Origin: Guyparkeria hydrothermalis
GTDB lineage: Bacteria > Pseudomonadota > Gammaproteobacteria > Halothiobacillales > Halothiobacillaceae
Reading direction: 5' to 3'
NCBI RefSeq assembly: GCF_023555385.1
Contig: NZ_JAJSED010000001.1
Span: forward strand, 434,001-498,000
Length of the DNA: 64,000 bases
Made by a program: the position numbers and the translations under genes. Shown in pieces: positions 61,259-64,000 of the stretch. Under the pieces are notes generated by a model. It saw nothing but the letters and a program-made list of their open reading frames with translations. It did no database searches and was not told the DNA's origin. The number at the start of each line of letters is the position of its first letter. Position 1 is the stretch's first letter.

Positions 61259-63124
61259 ATGCCCGATTATCGTTCCAAGACCACCACCCACGGCCGCAAC
61301 ATGGCCGGTGCCCGCGCCCTGTGGCGCGCGACGGGCGTGAAGGATGACGATTTCGGCAAACCGATCATTGCGATCGCGAACTCATTTACCCAGTTCGTAC
61401 CGGGCCACGTTCACCTGAAGGACCTCGGCCAGCTCGTCGCGCGCGAAGTGGAAGCCGCCGGCGGGATCGCCAAGGAATTCAACACCATCGCGGTCGATGA
61501 CGGCATCGCGATGGGGCACGGTGGCATGCTCTACTCGCTGCCGAGCCGCGACATCATTGCCGACTCGGTCGAGTACATGGTCAATGCGCACTGCGCCGAC
61601 GCGCTGGTGTGCATCTCCAACTGCGACAAGATCACCCCGGGCATGCTCAACGCCGCCATGCGGCTGAACATTCCAGTGATCTTCGTCTCCGGCGGCCCGA
61701 TGGAGGCCGGCAAGACGCGCCTGTCCGAGGATTCCGACGAGATCATCAAGCTCGATCTGGTCGATGCCATGGTTCAGGCCGCCGACGACTCGGTTTCCGA
61801 CGATACGCTCGCGCAGATCGAGCGCTCGGCCTGCCCGACCTGCGGCTCATGCTCGGGCATGTTCACCGCCAACTCGATGAACTGCCTTACCGAAGCGCTG
61901 GGCTTGTCCTTGCCGGGCAACGGCTCGCTCTTGGCCACCCACGCCGACCGCAAGGAGCTGTTCCTCGAGGCCGGCCGGCAGATCGTCCGTCTGGCCAAGA
62001 CCTACTATGAGAACGACGACGCCTCCGTGCTGCCGCGTTCGATCGCCACCCGTGAGGCGTTCGAAAACGCCATGGCGCTCGATATCGCCATGGGCGGCTC
62101 AACCAACACCGTGCTACACCTGCTGGCCGCGGCACGCGAGGGCGAGGTCGAGTTCGACATGACCGACATCGATCGCATGAGCCGCAAGATCCCGCACCTG
62201 TGCAAGGTCGCGCCAAGCACGGCGCAATACCACATGGAAGACGTGCATCGCGCTGGTGGCGTGATCGCGATCCTCGGCGAGCTCGACCGGGCCGGTCTGC
62301 TGCACAGCGACATCCCCAACGTCCACAGCAAGACCGTCAAGGAAGGGCTGGACCGCTGGGACATCGCCCGAGATACCGTCTGCGAGGAAGCCAAGCTGCG
62401 CTTCTCGGCCGGCCCGGCTGGCATCCCGACGCAGACGGCGTTCTCCCAGGACACCCGCTGGCCGAGCCTGGACATCGACCGCGCCAAGGGCTGTATCCGC
62501 GACTACGAGCACGCCTACTCGAAGGATGGCGGCCTGGCGGTGCTGTTCGGCAATATCGCCCGTGACGGCTGCATCGTGAAGACGGCCGGCGTCGACGAGT
62601 CGATCCTCAAGTTCACGGGCCGCGCGCGCTGTTTCGAGTCGCAGGATACGGCCGTCGAGGCGATCCTGGCCGACCAGATCGTGCCGGGCGACGTGGTCGT
62701 CATCCAGTACGAGGGCCCGAAGGGTGGGCCGGGCATGCAGGAGATGCTTTACCCGACCAGCTATCTCAAGTCGAAGGGGCTGGGCAAGGACTGCGCGCTG
62801 CTCACCGATGGCCGTTTCTCCGGTGGGACCTCCGGCCTGTCGATCGGCCACGCCTCGCCCGAGGCGGCCGCCGGCGGCGAGATCGCGTTGGTGGAAGAGG
62901 GCGACACCATCGTCATCGACATCCCCGAGCGCACCATCCATCTCGACATCAGCGATGCCGATCTCGCGCATCGCCGCGAGAAGATGATCGAGAAGGGCGA
63001 TGCCGCCTACAAGCCGGTCAATCGCGAGCGCTACGTTAGCCAGGCGCTCAAGGCCTACGCGGCCCTGACGACGTCGGCGTCACTGGGTGCGGTGCGCGAT
63101 CTCTCGCAGATCGGCGTCAAGTAA
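61259..63124 (+). CDS. ilvD: Dihydroxy-acid dehydratase (IlvD)
   Basis: This 621-residue iron-sulfur dehydratase acts in valine, leucine and isoleucine synthesis. Cluster-ligand cysteines lie in [12 protein letters not shown] and [39 protein letters not shown] is the C-terminal signature. GCGGAG precedes ATG 61259; a frame upstream is shadow. Length agrees with E. coli IlvD (616). Confidence 0.98.
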   Translation: MPDYRSKTTTHGRNMAGARALWRATGVKDDDFGKPIIAIANSFTQFVPGHVHLKDLGQLVAREVEAAGGIAKEFNTIAVDDGIAMGHGGMLYSLPSRDIIADSVEYMVNAHCADALVCISNCDKITPGMLNAAMRLNIPVIFVSGGPMEAGKTRLSEDSDEIIKLDLVDAMVQAADDSVSDDTLAQIERSACPTCGSCSGMFTANSMNCLTEALGLSLPGNGSLLATHADRKELFLEAGRQIVRLAKTYYENDDASVLPRSIATREAFENAMALDIAMGGSTNTVLHLLAAAREGEVEFDMTDIDRMSRKIPHLCKVAPSTAQYHMEDVHRAGGVIAILGELDRAGLLHSDIPNVHSKTVKEGLDRWDIARDTVCEEAKLRFSAGPAGIPTQTAFSQDTRWPSLDIDRAKGCIRDYEHAYSKDGGLAVLFGNIARDGCIVKTAGVDESILKFTGRARCFESQDTAVEAILADQIVPGDVVVIQYEGPKGGPGMQEMLYPTSYLKSKGLGKDCALLTDGRFSGGTSGLSIGHASPEAAAGGEIALVEEGDTIVIDIPERTIHLDISDADLAHRREKMIEKGDAAYKPVNRERYVSQALKAYAALTTSASLGAVRDLSQIGVK

Positions 63125-63147
63125 CCCGGCCGGCCGCGAGGGAACGC

Positions 63148-63825
63148 ATGTCGGGCCATACCTACATCCCGCCGGCATTCCAGCAGGACGATCCCGAACG
63201 ACTCGCGGCCACCGTCAGCGCGCATCCTCTCGGCTTGCTGATGCTGGGCGGGCTCGACACGCTCGAGGCGGTGCACCTGCCGTTTCTGCGGGTCGGTGAG
63301 CGCGATGATCCCGCTGCCTGGCACTTTCAGTCGCACCTCGCGCGCGCCAATCCGGTGGCCAAGGCACTGAGTGACGGTCGGGAATGCCCCGGCATGCTTG
63401 TCTTCACCGGCCCGGACGCCTATGTGAGCCCGCACTGGTATGTCGATGCGCGCGAGAGCAGCGTACCGACCTGGAACTACCAGGCGGTTCACGTGCGGGG
63501 TAGGGCGCGCCTGCTGGGCGAGGATGCAGCCGATTGGCTCGATGGACATCTGCACGACCTGATTGCCACCCAACAAGCCCGTATCGGGCAGCCGCCGTTC
63601 GATTACTCGCACCTGCCTGACGAGCGGCTTGCAGCGATGAAGGCGGCCATTGTCGGTATCGAGCTGACCGTCGAAACGATCGAGGGGATCGAGAAACTCA
63701 GCCAGAACAAGAGCGCCGCCGATCGCGCGGGTGTGATCGAAGGATTGCGTGCTCGTGGTGATGCCGAGTGCGCGGCGATGGCCGAACTCATGCGCCAACG
63801 CGAACAGGGAACATCGTCCGACTGA
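63148..63825 (+). CDS. PaiB-family FMN-binding protein
   Basis: This 225-residue protein has a split-barrel FMN-binding fold. MSGHTYIPPAFQQDD at the start, YVSPHWYVDARESSVPTWNYQAVHVRG in the middle (read as two motifs, SPHWY and VPTWNY) and ELTVETIEGIEKLSQNKSAADR-like C-terminal sequence (IEGIEKLSQNKS) are the PaiB signature. PaiB was described as a negative regulator in Bacillus; most relatives are likely flavin or haem-binding oxidoreductases. It lies 23 bases after ilvD. Confidence 0.88.
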   Translation: MSGHTYIPPAFQQDDPERLAATVSAHPLGLLMLGGLDTLEAVHLPFLRVGERDDPAAWHFQSHLARANPVAKALSDGRECPGMLVFTGPDAYVSPHWYVDARESSVPTWNYQAVHVRGRARLLGEDAADWLDGHLHDLIATQQARIGQPPFDYSHLPDERLAAMKAAIVGIELTVETIEGIEKLSQNKSAADRAGVIEGLRARGDAECAAMAELMRQREQGTSSD

Positions 63826-63835
63826 CGTGGCGTGA

Positions 63836-64000
63836 TCAGCCGTGCGTCGTGTCGCGATTGGATCCGCGAAGGCGTCGGCGAAGCAGCCGGGGTAATCGCC
63901 ACAGAAAGCCGGCCAGCAGTCGCAGGTGCATCCAGATCAGCAACCGGTTGTCTCGTGCATAGTGAAAGTGCGAGACGCCATCGGTTTGTGCATCGAAGTA
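63836..64000 (-). CDS. C-terminal end of an unidentified protein, possibly a family 2 glycosyltransferase
   Basis: The reverse strand is open from the window edge to a TGA at 63838-63836, giving the last 54 residues of a gene that starts outside. The segment begins YFDAQTDGVSHFHYARDN and continues with an amphipathic basic part (LRLLAGFLWRLPRLLRRRL). The SHF-Y-RDN pattern followed by a basic membrane-associated helix resembles the C-terminus of some family 2 glycosyltransferases, but the piece is too short to be sure. It is convergent with the PaiB-like gene. Confidence 0.5.
   Translation of the reverse strand, partial: YFDAQTDGVSHFHYARDNRLLIWMHLRLLAGFLWRLPRLLRRRLRGSNRDTTHG

Noticed and set aside
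1-64000. CRISPR arrays, insertion sequences, integrases, rRNA or tRNA genes
   Set aside because: None were seen. There are no regularly spaced direct repeats, no transposase or integrase motifs, and no foldable tRNA.

Overview
The window is a high-GC chromosomal segment of a gammaproteobacterium. The placement rests on several arrangements typical of that class: fabA-fabB, dusB-fis, the run truA-trpF-trpB-trpA-accD-folC-dedD-cvpA-purF, pyrR-pyrB with a degenerate dihydroorotase, and a bifunctional RlmKL. The number of c-type cytochromes, a TsdA-like dihaem cytochrome and a cbb3-type oxidase suggest a respiring, possibly sulfur-oxidising organism such as a Halothiobacillaceae/Chromatiales relative. 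That narrower placement is inference. No rRNA, tRNA, CRISPR array, transposase, integrase or prophage was recognised, so this looks like core chromosome with a few accessory operons.

Layout. 1-3.5 kb (minus strand): a membrane sensor with HAMP, PAS, GGDEF and EAL domains, cut by the window edge, coupled to a Tat-type lipoprotein of the NMT1/SsuA solute-binding family. 3.6-8.1 kb: an NlpC/P60 lipoprotein, rlmKL and two exported proteins of unknown function. 8.1-15.3 kb (minus strand): a compact, translationally coupled respiratory operon in the order ccoN, ccoO, monohaem cytochrome c, dihaem cytochrome c lipoprotein, TsdA-like dihaem cytochrome, Cu-type P-ATPase. This is the most interesting part of the window. 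15.5-20 kb: a double-cassette YejF-like ABC ATPase, fabB-fabA, a cytochrome c'-like protein and a DUF423 protein. 20-25.8 kb (minus strand): a small acidic PA3496-like protein, fis, dusB, TRAP transporter membrane subunits, thrB and a LOG-family protein. 26-31.4 kb: polA and a second c-di-GMP protein. 31.4-40.4 kb: a HIT protein, motB-motA, tatD, tcdA, pyrX-pyrB-pyrR, ruvX, yqgE and rluB.

40.6-44.3 kb (plus strand) is a four-gene MlaEFD/PqiC-type lipid transport operon. A double-cupin protein and then a tolC-MFP-RND efflux operon follow on the minus strand (44.3-51.2 kb). 51.6-63.8 kb (plus strand) holds truA, tryptophan, fatty-acid, folate and purine synthesis genes, an L,D-transpeptidase, ilvD and a PaiB-like flavin protein. 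The window ends in the C-terminus of an unidentified minus-strand gene.

How the genes work together. In the respiratory operon the TsdA-like and c4-like cytochromes could pass electrons through the membrane-anchored cytochromes to the CcoNO oxidase, with the P-ATPase supplying copper for its assembly. CcoP and CcoQ are absent, and the N-terminus of CcoN resembles the assembly factor CcoS. Many operons use ATGA/GTGA stop-start overlaps. Intrinsic terminators were placed after the small exported protein at 7.6-8.0 kb, fabB, the cytochrome c'-like gene, polA, the RND gene and cvpA. Long open frames opposite real genes are common because of the high GC content and were not annotated.
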